Below, one piece after another: positions 49,664-62,485 of a stretch of DNA of 64,000 bases. The DNA comes from Sipunculus nudus (lineage: Eukaryota > Annelida > Sipuncula > Golfingiida > Sipunculidae). The translations under genes were made by a program, and so were the position numbers. The DNA lies in contig CM049307.1 of NCBI GenBank assembly GCA_026874595.1, forward strand, positions 40,618,362 to 40,682,361, read 5' to 3'. Each line of letters opens with the position of its first letter. Position 1 is the stretch's first letter. The notes under the pieces are model-generated. The model was not told where the DNA came from. It saw only the letters and a list, made by a program, of their open reading frames with translations, and did no database searches.

Positions 49664-52613
49664 CACGTAGTCCACTTGGTGCTGACGGCTTCACAAATTA
49701 AAACCCCACCCCAACCCCCTGCCCCCAAGTCCCACCCCATCCAATCCACACTAAGCAAGAATTTTTATAAAATCGAGGAGGTTACCTCCAACAACGAAAA
49801 ATGGGAAGAAAACACGAACGCCCGATCGACTGGGGGGGGGGGGGGTTCAGCGGTTTCAGGCTCCAAAACCAGCGGGCGTTTGTCTTTTTTCACATGCTCC
49901 TTTTATTGACTATACAATCAATTCCTTTCGTAAAGTACCACCCGATCCACCCTTGATTCATTCTAGATCAATGACTGTGTAAGATCTGTTTGTGAATTCA
50001 ATGTTCTTTTAATACATTGAAAATGTTTCCCATGTGGCCTCCTTTCAGGACCGCCTCAGCAGTGAGAGTTATTATTTTATGGGAGGAGATTAATTGTAAT
50101 CACCTCGTTTTCCGACTAAATACGCGATATAAGGAGCTATAGAGAAAAAGCGTGTTGGACCCCTACGCCAACGCACAGACACAACACACAGACTCGCCCA
50201 CTGACTTGTCAATTTGACATCTTATTTTTCTGTCTATCTGTCTGTCTGTCTCTTTCTCTCTTTCATCATATTAATTTAATATCACACTGGTAGCTTGGAC
50301 TTGAGATGATATATAATGATGTACTCAAATAATGCGTCAAGTCCGGTTGCTGAGTGTTCTGGCTTCACGTTATTCAGGGGCAGCCGTATAAACGTTATTG
50401 CTGCTTTCTCGCTCCCAACAAGGTACATCTTCTGATCTGTCATTGTATTGTTTCATTCCACCGTAAGTTGATTTACTGGATTTACAGCTCCAGTAAGGTC
50501 ATCGGCGAGGTCTGACACATTTAAATGTTAGGTTTCACGAGTACCGTGTCTGATATAGCAGGATGCGCCAGGACAAGAAAAAAAACAAGGTATTTGAACC
50601 AAGGTTGTATACAAGGATCCGATGTCATGTGTCTCGCTCCTTTATTTCTTACCACAAGACATTAAATCTCCTATTGCCGCTCAAGTTATCGTATTGTTTT
50701 AAGCTATGGCCTGTATAGGATATGTCAATACCGTTGAAATTGTGTAAGTTTCATTCTAATTAAACAGGAATGCTAATTCTGGAATGTGCAAGAAGGTAAG
50801 GAGTTATATGTGTATAACTTTTCTGTTTTGTTAAGAAAATTCTTAGAAAGGTAAAATGTACTTCTGGCATCTTAAAGACCTTTATCTATATAAATACACT
50901 ACTGACTATTTTAATAGCAGTTTCTCAACTTCTACCTGACGGTGTTGCACAGCATTGTGATATTTATACTCAGAAACTATTTCACAAATAAACACAATCT
51001 TATAAAAATTATTTTTAAAAAAATATTAAGAGCAATAATAAAATAATTTGGTCATAACACTGATTACAGTGAAAGCAAACTATAAAACGCTCATATTTTA
51101 TTTAAAAATTGTTTGCTCCACATACATGCAGCTGTACGCTTGTATGATAATGAAGAAAATCAAATGTTAATTTAATACCATGCAGTGTCCATGTAGTTGA
51201 CGGATCCCGTTGAACAGAAGTGAAAACAAACTAATGAATATAATTCCTGTTCTTATTTGGACATTTCTACATTACGATATTTAAAAAAAATGTCTAAAAC
51301 AACCTTATATTACAGAATTTATTGAGACCTTTATTGAAATCAGGCGTGTACTACGGGTCATATTTCATGTCTCGGGTTTAAGCTGCCAACTAGACAACAA
51401 ATAAATCTCCAGTCTTACGACTTTATCACTGGTAGTTCAGAGCTGCGTGACCATTACGTCATATTTTATGTACCGAATATCGACATAACCGAATATTTCC
51501 ACTGAAGCTTCAAATGGGAATCTCCCATTATATTTGCTTCTATATGGCTGGAAGAATTTACGAATTGCGCACAGGGGCCAGATAAAATGGCTAATCAATA
51601 TTTCTAGGCGTATCGTGACACGTAATGGGAAAACTTAGAATGTACTCTCCTCAGTATGAGATCTTGCTCGCCGACACAAATAGTTATTGCATGCAGGAAA
51701 TAGCGAGGACTCTATATCATATATCGCAGAATCAGCTTTTATATAACGACGGGATTTTGCTCCCGGAAATTTATCTAATCAAAGTAATTAATTAATGTAA
51801 AGGACAGAAGTACCAAATACGAAAAAAAAAACTCAAAGAAAATTAAGGATAATCGCAAAAGTGAATCGCTTAGAAAATTGCTGGACAAGGTAGCCATGTT
51901 TGGTTTGTTGAACTAGTGTCTTAATATTACAGTAATATGGATAATGCATATCAAGTAGAGGCATTATATGTCCGATGAATAGTCCGCTTCCCGAGAGTGC
52001 CCACCGCCTGTGGTTTCAGATTTATAGAGGTCAGTATAATTATGTACTAAGGAAGGCCTAATATAATATCGCGTAAAGGTACGGGGTCGTAAATCCGGTT
52101 GCCTCCCTGGGTTTAATATGGTCACATCCATCATCATGCTGTAATGGCTACTTATGCCGACCTGTATTTATAATGGTACATCATGACGGTAGGGCCTATA
52201 CCATGAGATTTACGAAGGACCGTACACACATCCATCTTTCCAAGTCTCCCCCAGGAAAGGGAGGCTGATGAGTGTATAGAGGTTGATGTGTTAATTTTAC
52301 CCCCCCCCCCCCCCCCAGTGCTAAAGTTTCGATTACATTTGTTTTCATTATTTCCCTTTCACCTTTCCGTTTTTGCGCTTGACCTCCGATATGGCTGAAT
52401 AAAAAACTCAACTTTAAGCAGAGTAATAGTCATAGCAGATATCTACACATTGACCTGACAACCAAAGTCGTACACTCCATAGGCGATTCCCAATTATCGC
52501 CCAGGTCTGTCCACGCTTTCGATCGATCGGCTGTTGCAGATCCAGTTATTAACCACTTTTTAAGTAAACTGTTGGTCTTTTGTGCACTTATCTATGTTTT
52601 GCAATACAGGCAG
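49664..52613. other. Probably intron or downstream sequence; poly-G/C runs
   Basis: No supported exon. Poly-G at about 49832-49846 and poly-C at 52301-52317. The 51.0-51.1 kb part is very AT-rich. Confidence 0.4.
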
Positions 52614-52672
52614 CTGATACTAAGTTCGAGGACGGAGAAACTGCAGATGTCCATGAACAGAATTTCTCTTGA
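52614..52672 (+). CDS. Possible last exon of the lectin-like gene
   Basis: After tacaggcag, a frame continuing phase 1 from 49587 reads ADTKFEDGETADVHEQNFS and stops at TGA 52670-52672, giving a short acidic tail. The acceptor is weak, and a competing AG four bases upstream would give an immediate stop. An alternative last exon follows cttttacag at 55956. Neither is proven. Confidence 0.2.
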
Positions 52673-55600
52673 ATATATCATGAGGTTAATTTTGAACAGA
52701 CTCTGGCCAGCCTGGATAATGCATTCCCGAGTGAATGGAAAATTCATCCTAGCGAGTGCAAGGTGAACTTCTGATATACGCCCTTTCTGAGAAATCGTAT
52801 TTTATTTTAGATAAGACCAAAGCTTAGTGTATCTAATGAAAATAAGATTCACATATGTCCATACCTAAAAAAAAATCACCTGAAATTTAAAACTAGATGA
52901 AAGGTCACACGAATATTAAAACATCAGGCGAACATACACCTGCAACTGAAATAAAGCATGTCAACACATATATACACGGAGGGCGATACATTACAGGTGT
53001 TTATATCATTATTTTGAAAGTAAAGAAGATTTAAATCTATATGTTTTGACTGAAGGTGTCACGCACTTTGAATTGTAATTTTAGCCAACCAGGCAAGCAA
53101 AATTTAAGCTTTCTGGTTTAAATAGCGTGTCAATACTATATAATCAAGTCAGTGCTCCATGCAGGCAACTGAAAACCCGAACGTGTACACTCTTAATTTC
53201 CCCATGACAGATTTACACTGGCAGTACATCTCACTTTTGGACTTTATGGGTCCATATCTAATTGAACATCAAATTAAACTGGCGGCCCAAGTGTTATATT
53301 TACCAAGATTGCTTTTATATGGCGAACTAACCGTATAATAAAGCTTATCAAATAATTGTATGAAATGTATTCAATTAGTTCGAAGATTCATCATAATTAT
53401 GGAAAAATCCGAATCTGCAGTGCCTCCAAAAACAATATGATCTGTGTATTAGTAATAGTGACTTACAAAAAGTACAAACTTCTGTAAAGAATGCATTAAA
53501 GATGTTTACCAAAGAAATGAAATTTCATTGAATATACCAAGCAAACCCTTATCAAAGGGACTCTGTTCTTATATATAACATCTCAAGCGACCCAATTAAT
53601 AAATATGACAAATTTTACTCTTTAGATCCCTCGGATATTTTTTTAGGGGGGGGGGGGGGGGCAGCCATGCATGTTCCTCAAAAATAGACTGTCACTCTAC
53701 AACAAAAGAACATATTTTAAATTAGACGATACCGTGTTGTTATATCGGTCGAGAAATCCAGGGTTAGTCTGTCCAAAGATCGATACTGCCAGAATAAGAG
53801 ATCTATAGGCCGCAGATTCCCACGGTCCATTGTTCTCAATGTTCTACAGTAACTGTAAAATTAAACAAGGCCATTACGACAGATTGGTTGTAAAAATGTG
53901 TAGGTCTAATTTCATACTTGTATATTATTCCTCCTCCCCCCCCCCCAAATATTATCTTTATCTTTCAATACTTTGATCTTTCTGTATTGTATTTTCTGTA
54001 TTATTTGCTAAAAAAAGTTGCAAATTTGTATAAACTAATTCCGCGAACAACCTCGTAAAGAAGCATCAATGCTCATTGTGAAAAGAAAACTAATTTTTAA
54101 TCAGTTCCTTAGCTGAATGTTAGTTTGATAACATTTAAAAGAATGTGTTCTTGTATTGGTCAGGTAGTGCAGTTTAAATCTCCTTCTGAATCGATAATTA
54201 CAGAATCATTTGCCGCGGGGCTTTCATTGTATCTTATTCAAAGACCGTGCTCAGCTTGGTGGATGAATTAAAAGTTGAATTATGACTGCGCCAGATTAAT
54301 GCTTTCCATCATCAACACCCGTAGCAAATGCATCCAAGCATCCCACATGCCGCCATTATTGAGAAATCCGAGCTACAGACCGGTTTTTTTTATCAATTGG
54401 GGAACTATATTACTGAAAGTAATATTGGGAATCTGGTTAAAGCGGACAAAGATTACAAGGATATATATATTGATTGAAAGCACATTATTTAAAGAACACA
54501 TTATTAAGATATGGCTGTATTGAATACTGAAGACCATTCAAAATCGGGTGTCCATCCCTCAGCCCGCAGTACATGGATCACAGTGACCTAATTTTTAGTT
54601 TCCAAGGAAGTTTAACCATGACCTGCAGAATGCCAAGATAGAATTTTCAGTGTCTACGAGTAAAATGCGATCCTGTGAGCGGACGAGCGGATGGCCAGAT
54701 GGAGGGACAACCATGAAAGATCTATGCCTGATTGTAGCTCAACATATAAAAAGGTCATGAAATGAAAATTACTTATACTAACATTTTAATACAGTTAGTT
54801 TTAACTTTTTTTCAATAATAAATGATAAAATGCGACGTATACTAACAACTTCGCATTATACCATGCATGTAGCATAAAGGAATCAATATACAATATATAA
54901 AACCTCTGATAACTCTGCTTAACTTTTAGATCAAAGGTACCTCACGTTATACTCAAAGTGACTGAAATTCTGCAAATATTACTTAATGGAGGACATAAGT
55001 TCGTAGGAGACAGAACAATCTGACATAAATTATTTACGTGAACATCAAAGTTTATTGTGGCTCGTAATCAATCAAATCTGGGAACAAATAATTAAGAACA
55101 CCCTGATGCGATATTCATTCTCGGTAAAAGACTGATGTCCATAAGCCTGTCCTGCTTGGCAGCGTCTATTTCATAAAGGAAAATTCTATTACATGCATCC
55201 ATAGTCCCTTGATACAAATTTGTCTGTTAAAGCCTGTATTCTCTCAGATTCTCGAAGATACGATAGGCGTTGGAAGATTTTGTAATGAAAACTATTGGCT
55301 AGTCGATATAACTATTGTGAAAATATACGAATTCAAAGCTTTCGATTAAAACCATGTTAAATTTGACAAATTGGCGTACCATTCTGGAATATGCAATCAA
55401 CCATAATGCATTTATATCTGCCCCTTTTTGCTGTTATTTTGCGAAAACCTAGTTTAGTCCTATACATATTGTCTAAAGGAACTAAAACAGTGTCTCATTA
55501 ACCTGTATATCACAATTTTGAAGTTACAAATTTGTTTGATCCAAGCCTATTTGATGACTTGATAAATCACCCTTTTTATTATCAATTTCTGTAATATCAA

Positions 55601-56825
55601 AGCTGATTTTACGAGTCATAGGTCTAGATCATGGAAATGACTGAGTACTTGATTACTTGGCTGCACGTCTCTTGAATAATGATCTGACAATTAGTCTTTT
55701 TTTTAGAGTGCTCAAACAATACATCAAAACTTAAGCTTTTTTCAGATCGCTGTGAAATCTACAAAGAATGTATGTAGCACAGAATAATGAATATAAACAC
55801 ACTAATTTTGTTATATATTATTGAAAACCCTGAATATGATAAAAAATATGAATAAAAACTTTATTTTTTATGTATTATTGAAAACCCTTATCGTTGAGTG
55901 TACTAGCGTGCTTTGTCTGTCTTCGTTTTACCGGGCGATGTTTTCTCTTTTACAGATGCCAAAAGAATGGTCTGAAATGGTAGATGATATTAGTTTTTTA
56001 AGGATGCATGCAGCTTATACGAGCTGAGAAAAGTTTGTTTTTCTTTTATATATTCTATGGTCTAATACTCTTAGTACATCTGTTCCACTGAGTGTTCTCT
56101 CCCCATCTCAAAACATCCAGATGCCAGGAAAAAAAAGTTCTGAGACTCTTAATTGTGATATTGACGAAGTAACGAACGGTCTAATTAAATCAAGGAAGTT
56201 CTGCGAGACTTTCTTGTCTGTAAGACAGACACCGCCCAGATAAAATGTATTTTAGAATTCCATTCCCGCTATATGGCCCAGACAAACAGACCCGTGCTGT
56301 ACCGGTAAATGTCTCTTTATTCCTCTTGAATGACACACAGAGGAAGCCAGAGACGTGCACATTGGGTAGTATAATGCAAAGTCCTGCTTAACATCTAAGA
56401 CTCCATCGGGGGACTTCGCCCTTAGAGGTAGACAAGAAATGTTATTTTGTGGGACGTCTAGATGTAAATTAAAAGCCACATTATCTCATGAATGTCGATC
56501 AAACACAGTACCTCAGAGGCTAAATTATTTAGCCCCCCAACAGAGACTTATTTACAGAGACTGATTTACTGTGAAGTAAATAAGTTTTTCTAGAAGCGCT
56601 CGTGTGGAAGTATAGGCTTGTCTTTGTTTGTTTTTAATTTCATTCATTTCTCGGGGAAAAATCATAAAACGCACAAAAACACGTGTTATAAAGCAACTAC
56701 GCAAATAAAAGAGGACGTTCTGCAAAGGCTAGCATGCATTTACGTTGCCACTGTGCAGAGTAAATATTGAATTATAAATGAGATAATAAATCGTACAAAA
56801 ATACGTATAACCTGTAAATGAGATA
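52673..56825. other. No supported gene
   Basis: AT-rich. Poly-G at about 53645-53661 and poly-C near 53936-53946. Bases 54570-54720 look like a dispersed-repeat scar ending gtgagcggacgagcggatgg. A possible exon follows cttttacag at 55956 (MPKEWSEMVDDISFLRMHAA to a stop at 56027), but nothing links it to another exon. Confidence 0.35.
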
Positions 56826-56830
56826 TTATA

Positions 56831-56872
<42 letters not shown>
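56826..56872. repeat. (TA)n microsatellite
   Basis: About 22 TA units with one G interruption, just upstream of the Penelope-like fragment. Confidence 0.95.
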
Positions 56873-56876
<4 letters not shown>

Positions 56877-56939
56877 TGTTCTTTCTAGGTTGTTTGCAAT
56901 GCACTGATGGCAAAGTGCGCGATGGTATAACCAGTGCAT

Positions 56940-57295
56940 ATAAATGAAAATATATATAGGATACATATATTAGTTAAAAGCGGATGAAACGTACATCGGA
57001 CTAACGGAAAACTCTTTCAAAACAAGATATAACAACCATAAAACATCGTTCAGGCACCCGGAAAAAGAATAGTACGGAACCCAGTAAAAACATTTGGGAG
57101 CTAAAAGAGAACAATGTCAAATCTGAAAAACAGTAGAGAATACTCAGAAAAGCCAAAGGACATTTCCCAAAAACTAATAGATGTAACCTCTGCCTGTAGG
57201 AGAAATATTTCATTTTATGTAAACAAAACCTTGCCACGCTTAACCAACGCAATGAACGTGTAACAAGTTGTAGACACGCTAACAAATTCCTCTAA
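56940..57295 (+). mobile_element. Penelope-like element, GIY-YIG C-terminal fossil
   Basis: In broken frames, a GYIY trace (about 56959) is followed by DETYIGLTENSFKTRYNNHK, then HIWELKEN-like NIWELKENN, RILRKAKG, a CNLC pair, and finally LNQRNERVTSCRHANKFL before TAA at 57293-57295. The order matches the GIY-YIG endonuclease and Cys-bearing C-terminus of Penelope-like retroelements. At least one in-frame stop (57070) and frame changes break it. The reverse transcriptase part is absent, with (TA)n directly upstream, so this is a 5'-truncated dead copy. A hammerhead ribozyme lies about 107 bases downstream. Confidence 0.85.
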
Positions 57296-57401
57296 CGTAA
57301 ACTCAACGCAAAGAGTAATCCAGATTAGGCAGGTTGTACAGGTATTAAGCACAAACACGCTTCATTGAACAACCAGGTGCTCAATGTACAACCCATCCAG
57401 T

Positions 57402-57457
57402 CATACCGTTCTGATGAGTGCCGTACAACGGTACGAAACTAATTAGTCAACACGATG
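57402..57457 (+). ncRNA. Type I hammerhead ribozyme of a Penelope-like element
   Basis: All conserved core parts are present in order: CUGAUGAG (57411-57418), stem II ugccgu/acggua with loop aca (57419-57433), CGAAAC (57434-57439), a tiny stem III around uaauua, and the cleavage triplet GUC (57446-57448). Stem I pairs guu (57408-57410) with aac (57449-57451) and cau (57402-57404) with aug (57455-57457), around an internal loop suited to the loop-loop contact of natural hammerheads. Predicted cleavage is after C57448. Hammerheads with short stem III are known from Penelope-like elements, where they process the element RNA. Activity here is inferred. Confidence 0.85.
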
Positions 57458-57470
57458 CTTACAATCGTTT

Positions 57471-57513
57471 GATATATATATATATATATTAACAGTGTTG
57501 TTTTTCTTCAGCG

Positions 57514-57552
<39 letters not shown>
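57471..57552. repeat. Two (TA)n tracts around a 25-bp spacer
   Basis: TA runs at 57471-57489 and 57515-57552 flank aacagtgttgtttttcttca and follow the ribozyme after about 14 bases. The tracts probably mark the 3' end of the Penelope-like copy. Confidence 0.9.
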
Positions 57553-57553
<1 letters not shown>

Positions 57554-58420
57554 GGAATTCAACGAGCTGCTTGTATTTATAGGGTGGCCATCTGGAGGAA
57601 CTTGACTGTATCTACCTACACCTTTAATACCCCTATACTACATCAAATGTACCATGACTGTTGTATTTCAAATTGTTAATTGGCAAATGAGCTTCATCTG
57701 ATGATTCCCAATCGTTGTCTGATTCAGACGGATTAGAACATTCCCTTTCCTCCACCTATATAGGAATATCAAAAATTAAAATAAAAAAAAGTTCCAGCCT
57801 CCATGTAAAAACGTTTTAGTAAAGCAGTTCCCTATCCACTGGTATACGTTCATTTTGATGTACAGTAATGGCTTACAACAAATTAGACCATTCTGCCTTC
57901 CTTCTGGGAAACCTGGGTCTAAATATCTCCCCAAGTAACCATTATAATCTATTGTTCTCTGCGGGGAATTTTCTATTGCTCTCACAGCAGAGTTGTCCTA
58001 AATGCAGGCCACAGTTGGACCTTTTTATCTTTTTGTTCCTTTTTCCATCACTCTTGATAATATTTTATGTTTTGCCATCAGAATATTTGCTGTCATTATA
58101 TATACTATTACTGACAAGACTCTGATAACATGCAGTGAGCAATATCTATGTGTAAATATTTGCACAGTTGTATGGTAAGACATATACCATCCAGTCTTGT
58201 GGTTACATTAATGTACCGGTCATGCTGCATAACACGGACGTCGAAAGCTGAGATATCCCAAGGGAGACTGAGATCAATATTACAGTTTGTTATCCTATCT
58301 GTGATAATTAATAGCGCGTCTACCCGCCAGAACCTCTCCCTGTGAAAGGATGCCAGCAAACAACAGCCATGAATCAAAGGAAACAGCCACTCTGTTATAA
58401 AGATCGCTACTATGATGCTT

Positions 58421-58468
<48 letters not shown>

Positions 58469-59106
58469 GGCCATATTTTATTTATGACGGATTTCAAATT
58501 CAATAGCGCAATACCCGTTATGGTGACACTTAAATTACCGCAATATCTTGAATAGTTGTTGAGAAGAACGTGATAGACGGACAGGCGGAGGAAAAACCTG
58601 ACCATCATACGGCACCCGCCTGGTTGGAGCCTTAATTATTACTCAGATTTGTAGCAAGCCAACATCAGAAGTACCATTTACACTCAGTTTCCACTGGATC
58701 ACGACACTTGAATGTAGCAGTACTAAGCTAATGCCAATCTTAACAAGAACAGTTGTCACTTGTCACGCCACGTAATAGACAACTGGGAACCAAGACCCAA
58801 GCTCATCCAGATAAATCTCGTGTCATATTAAGTTGCTGTCAAATATAACGTCTCCAGATGAACTGGCAACAAAGGGGATCACCAAAGGTCAAAACAAGGC
58901 AAAGTGTGGTCACGCACTGTTAAGTCACGTGAGACTGTATAAAATGGACTCGCGCTGTAGTTTTTGGATTTTGTTTTAAAGTCATGATATTATTCATTAA
59001 CCATCTGTCATATTGTGAAGCCCAGTACAGATAAATGACCAAGGCTTAGTTATGTACACGGAAGCGGGAGCAGCTTTTTTAAATTATGTTAAGCAGATGC
59101 GTTTGC
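57553..59106. other. No gene; (CT)n at 58423-58466
   Basis: The 166-codon minus-strand frame (58108-58608) reads through the (CT)22 tract as Arg-Glu repeats and has no other recognisable feature, so it is not treated as a gene. The rest is AT-rich. Confidence 0.5.
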
Positions 59107-59223
59107 AGGGAAGGGATCAAGGGGGTCTGGACCCCCCTTTTTTCCGGAACCTTTTTTTCAGGTTATGTCGTTAGTCCTCCTGTGTTGGAACCCTCCTTTT
59201 CCTAAATCCTTGATCCGCCCCTG
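59107..59223 (-). mobile_element. Short inverted-repeat element, 117 bp
   Basis: The ends are related: cagggaagggatcaagg on the left, and on the right the reverse complement caggggcggatcaaggattt. The right part matches the start of the repeat at 38988. Near the left end, gggggtc-tg-gacccccc forms a small hairpin. No convincing target duplication is seen. The CAG-start resembles hAT-type ends. Confidence 0.55.
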
Positions 59224-60806
59224 TTTAGCACCCCGAAGATCATTCTATTTATCAAAGAGTCAATTTATATAAATCAGACATAGCATATTACATGTCCAGG
59301 GAACGTGTTTTTATTATGTCAGTTCCATTTAAGAGCCTAAAAAGTGCATTAAGCAGGTAGAAATCTATACCCCGGCCTTTTTCCCCTCCTTCATACATTG
59401 CACCACATGGCCTTTCGAGCATGATCGCCAGTTGCATGCAATTTCAGGCACATTTTCTATAAACCTCCCTACAGATGTTTAAATGCCGGCAGTATGCAAC
59501 ATGTGGCACAGGTCGGATTTTTCAGTCGGTGCGGTTGTAAAAGTTACCTCGCCGGGGCAATATGTCAAAGCAGACGACACCTATAAAGCGCGGGAAGGGA
59601 GTTTGGCTGTATGCTTATGGCTTTGATGATCCAGGACGTGTCTCCAATGAGGGGCTCCATTTAGACAGCGCCTGACTCTGTCGGGCAGCTCAATTTCACA
59701 AAACATCCCATCCTCCCTATAAAGGAAGCGATCCCATGCATGATAAAAAGGCTACGAAACTGCGGTTTACACAATGAAATCAATATTATAATAGCGATAG
59801 CTACTGGTATTATTTTCAATAAATGACTATCTATTTGAAAGATAATAACTTTAAGGAGTAGGCCTATTAATATTGTCCGCCACTGGACCCATATACTAGT
59901 GTGGTGCCCAATAGACTCCAAACTATTACAAAGAAAAAAATGTTACTTGCTCTAACGGTATGTGGCATCTCATTCCCACGAGATCATATCTCGCTACAAC
60001 GAGACAGCTCGTTCCCACAAGCTGCAATGTTGCTTTCGTAAAAAAAAAATTGTCGGCGAGGAGCCTTCGGTTAGAATTTTGACAGGATGCATCACATCAT
60101 GTCTGTTTCCGCTGTGTCATTAATCGTTCTGATCAAGCGAAGCAGAATTATTGACTTTACGTAAACGTAAAGTTAATTACAGCATTACCGGTCCGTAAGC
60201 AACATTAATTTGCCATTGTAATCAACAATAAACAGATATATAACAGAAAATTGAGGAACCAAATGTCTAAAAGCACAGATTGATGTTAATTGTTCTGTTT
60301 TAAAATTCAGCTATAGGATTTTCATTGCTTAGAGTATACTGCACTCCGTATGTTCAATGGAACAAGTATCTTGAAAGTGTTTTCATTTACTCTGCTTGGT
60401 TTCACTATTTTTTAAAATACGATTATTGTTTTTTGTTTTTTTTTTTATTCTCACGGATATTCCTTAAAATATGAACGTCCCAGCTTCTAAAAATTCCTGT
60501 TTTAATATTAGTAGATCCCATTTCCTATTTTTTTCATCTGAGGCGTGCCGTTCACGATGTAACGTTGGAGGTCTGTGTATAACAGATATCATTTGTTTCT
60601 TGACATCCTTTGCATGACATAAAAATTAAATCGACATAGACATCGATCATAATATGGCCTTGTCTTTCCTCTAGTACCATGTAAACATGACCATTTCAGC
60701 CATACATACAGGCATGATCTGATTAGAAACGATATTTGACAAAGGTGTTATATTTAACAAGTTAAAGCTTTCAACAAATTAAAACTTGCAATCGATAATG
60801 TAATGT
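59224..60806. other. No gene seen
   Basis: Bases about 59969-60030 hold short alternating ctcgttcccac and acgagat motifs, a known style of simple dispersed repeat. The rest is AT-rich. Confidence 0.45.
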
Positions 60807-61080
60807 CAGGGGCGTCAATATAGGGGGGGGGGGGGGGGATGGGGGGTATATATACCCCCCACTTTTTGGCAAGTGGGGGTGGGTGGTCAATGTAATCATC
60901 CCCCCCTCCCACTTTTCAGAGAATAATATTATAATATTGCAAATAAAATATATTAATAAATAGAATTAAAGACGTTGGATCTATTTACTAAATAATGTTA
61001 TATCTAAACCTTGCTCAGAATTCACAAAATAACTTATTTTCTAAAACATTATAATTATTTAAAATATTACATATATATAA

Positions 61081-61126
<46 letters not shown>

Positions 61127-61225
61127 AATATGTCACTCAGACATGCTGAAAGGGTATATATATGTGTGTGTATATGCATATACAAAGTCATCTACCCCAC
61201 CCTGGAAGAAAAATTGACGCCACTG
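60807..61225. mobile_element. MITE-like element with CAGKGGCGTCAAT ends, 419 bp
   Basis: The left end caggggcgtcaatataggg is mirrored by the right end, whose reverse complement is cagtggcgtcaatttttctt. The interior holds a poly-G run, ccccccac blocks, a (TA)n tract (61085-61121) and no coding sequence. Flanks (taatgt and taaatgat) are only loosely alike, so no target duplication is claimed. The ends are of hAT style. Confidence 0.6.
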
Positions 61226-61839
61226 TAAATGATATATCGAGTGCCATAGAAAAAAAAACGCACCCCTTTTTGACTCTCAGTGGTAATTGTATCAATTTCA
61301 TTGAAATTTAATTTCACGTGGTGTAACATGTGATTGTTATCTGTACCTGCTTTTAAAATATTAAAGAAATCAGATGCATATTTTAGGAGAATCCGCGAAT
61401 TCAAAATAGCCCACGAATAAATGCAATGCCTTAGTTCTGCTATGTGCGTCACCTATAACACATGCATGGCACTGCCATACCTCTAGATGCTGTCTCTAGA
61501 TTCAGTCAAAATATTACCCATCTTAGTGCCAAATTTTCCCATTTTTGTTTTACTTCAATTTGTCTCCAAGATTTGTTCCGTCCAAAGTTTGTTTCAATTT
61601 GGAAGGATCAGTGGTGGTTTTGAGCGAGTGATGAGGCCACCTTTGGGAAATGTGAAAAGAGCTGGGGTGCTGGAAAGATTATCAAGGGGTTTCCATTAAA
61701 CGTATTGATTCGTCGCTTTGTCAGTAGATTAACAGCAACTATAGGAAATACCGGCTGAGTACGTCGAAAATCAGGTACCTGCCCGGTGGACCTGATTCAG
61801 TCTCAAAATAATAACCCCAAGACGCATAAATAACTCAAA
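61226..61839. other. No gene seen
   Basis: AT-rich; frames at 61192-61452 (minus) and 61487-61699 (plus) have no recognised features. Confidence 0.4.
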
Positions 61840-62485
61840 GAAATTGCCCTGGACCTGGAAGTTAGAAAATCGCGTCTGTAGCAAGAATGGTAAAACAACC
61901 CGAATTAAAGCCATTTATAAGGATGAGGGGTTCAAGGAGAGACCGAAATGTGCACAGAAAAAGAAAAACTAGATGTCGAAATTTGAATATCTGTTACTCA
62001 GCTGCAGATGTGAGGACAATTACCTTCACGGACGAGAAGGACTTTTCCACAAAAATCATAAAAATCCGACCGGGCGGTCCTGTCTATGGTAAATCAAAAT
62101 CTGAAATCATGAGACCTCCTTGTTTAAAAAGTTATGGTTTCAGCTGTAAAGACAGGAAAGAATAACATTGAGAAAGTTAATTGTGAGAACAACATAAAAT
62201 TCTTGAGTGATACTCTGCTCCCGGATATTAGGAGGCTTTATCCAAGAAATAATTATGTTTGTTTCAACTAGATGAAGCGCCTTTTATACTTATAAAGTAA
62301 CAAAGGACCATTTTGAGGAGCCTCACCTGAATTCATAAAGAAGGAAGAGGAGCCTTAAAAATCACGATTTAAAGATGGGATACTTGCATCGTGGGAGGAC
62401 ATTTCATTAGAAGAAATCCGGAAAAGCAATTCTGCTCTGCATTAAAAATGGCTGCGTTTAGTTGTAGAAGAAAATAGAGACGATA
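61840..62485 (+). mobile_element. Tc1/mariner transposase fossil
   Basis: Read in order over changing frames there is an ASVARMVKQPELKPF segment (end of the helix-turn-helix region), RRDRNVHRKRKTRCRNL, then ITFTDEKDFS with the first catalytic Asp (62031-62033). LLPDIRRLYPRNNYV follows, then a QLDEAP remnant of the second Asp motif (Asp codon 62271-62273), and DGILASWEDISLEEIRKS before VVEENRDDI. This is the layout of mariner-type DDE transposases. Several stops and frame changes make it inactive. I could not define its terminal inverted repeats. Confidence 0.85.

Noticed and set aside
58108-58608. Longest minus-strand frame outside the gene and TA tract (166 codons)
   Set aside because: It runs through a (CT)22 tract as Arg-Glu repeats, and the remainder shows no domain or codon bias.
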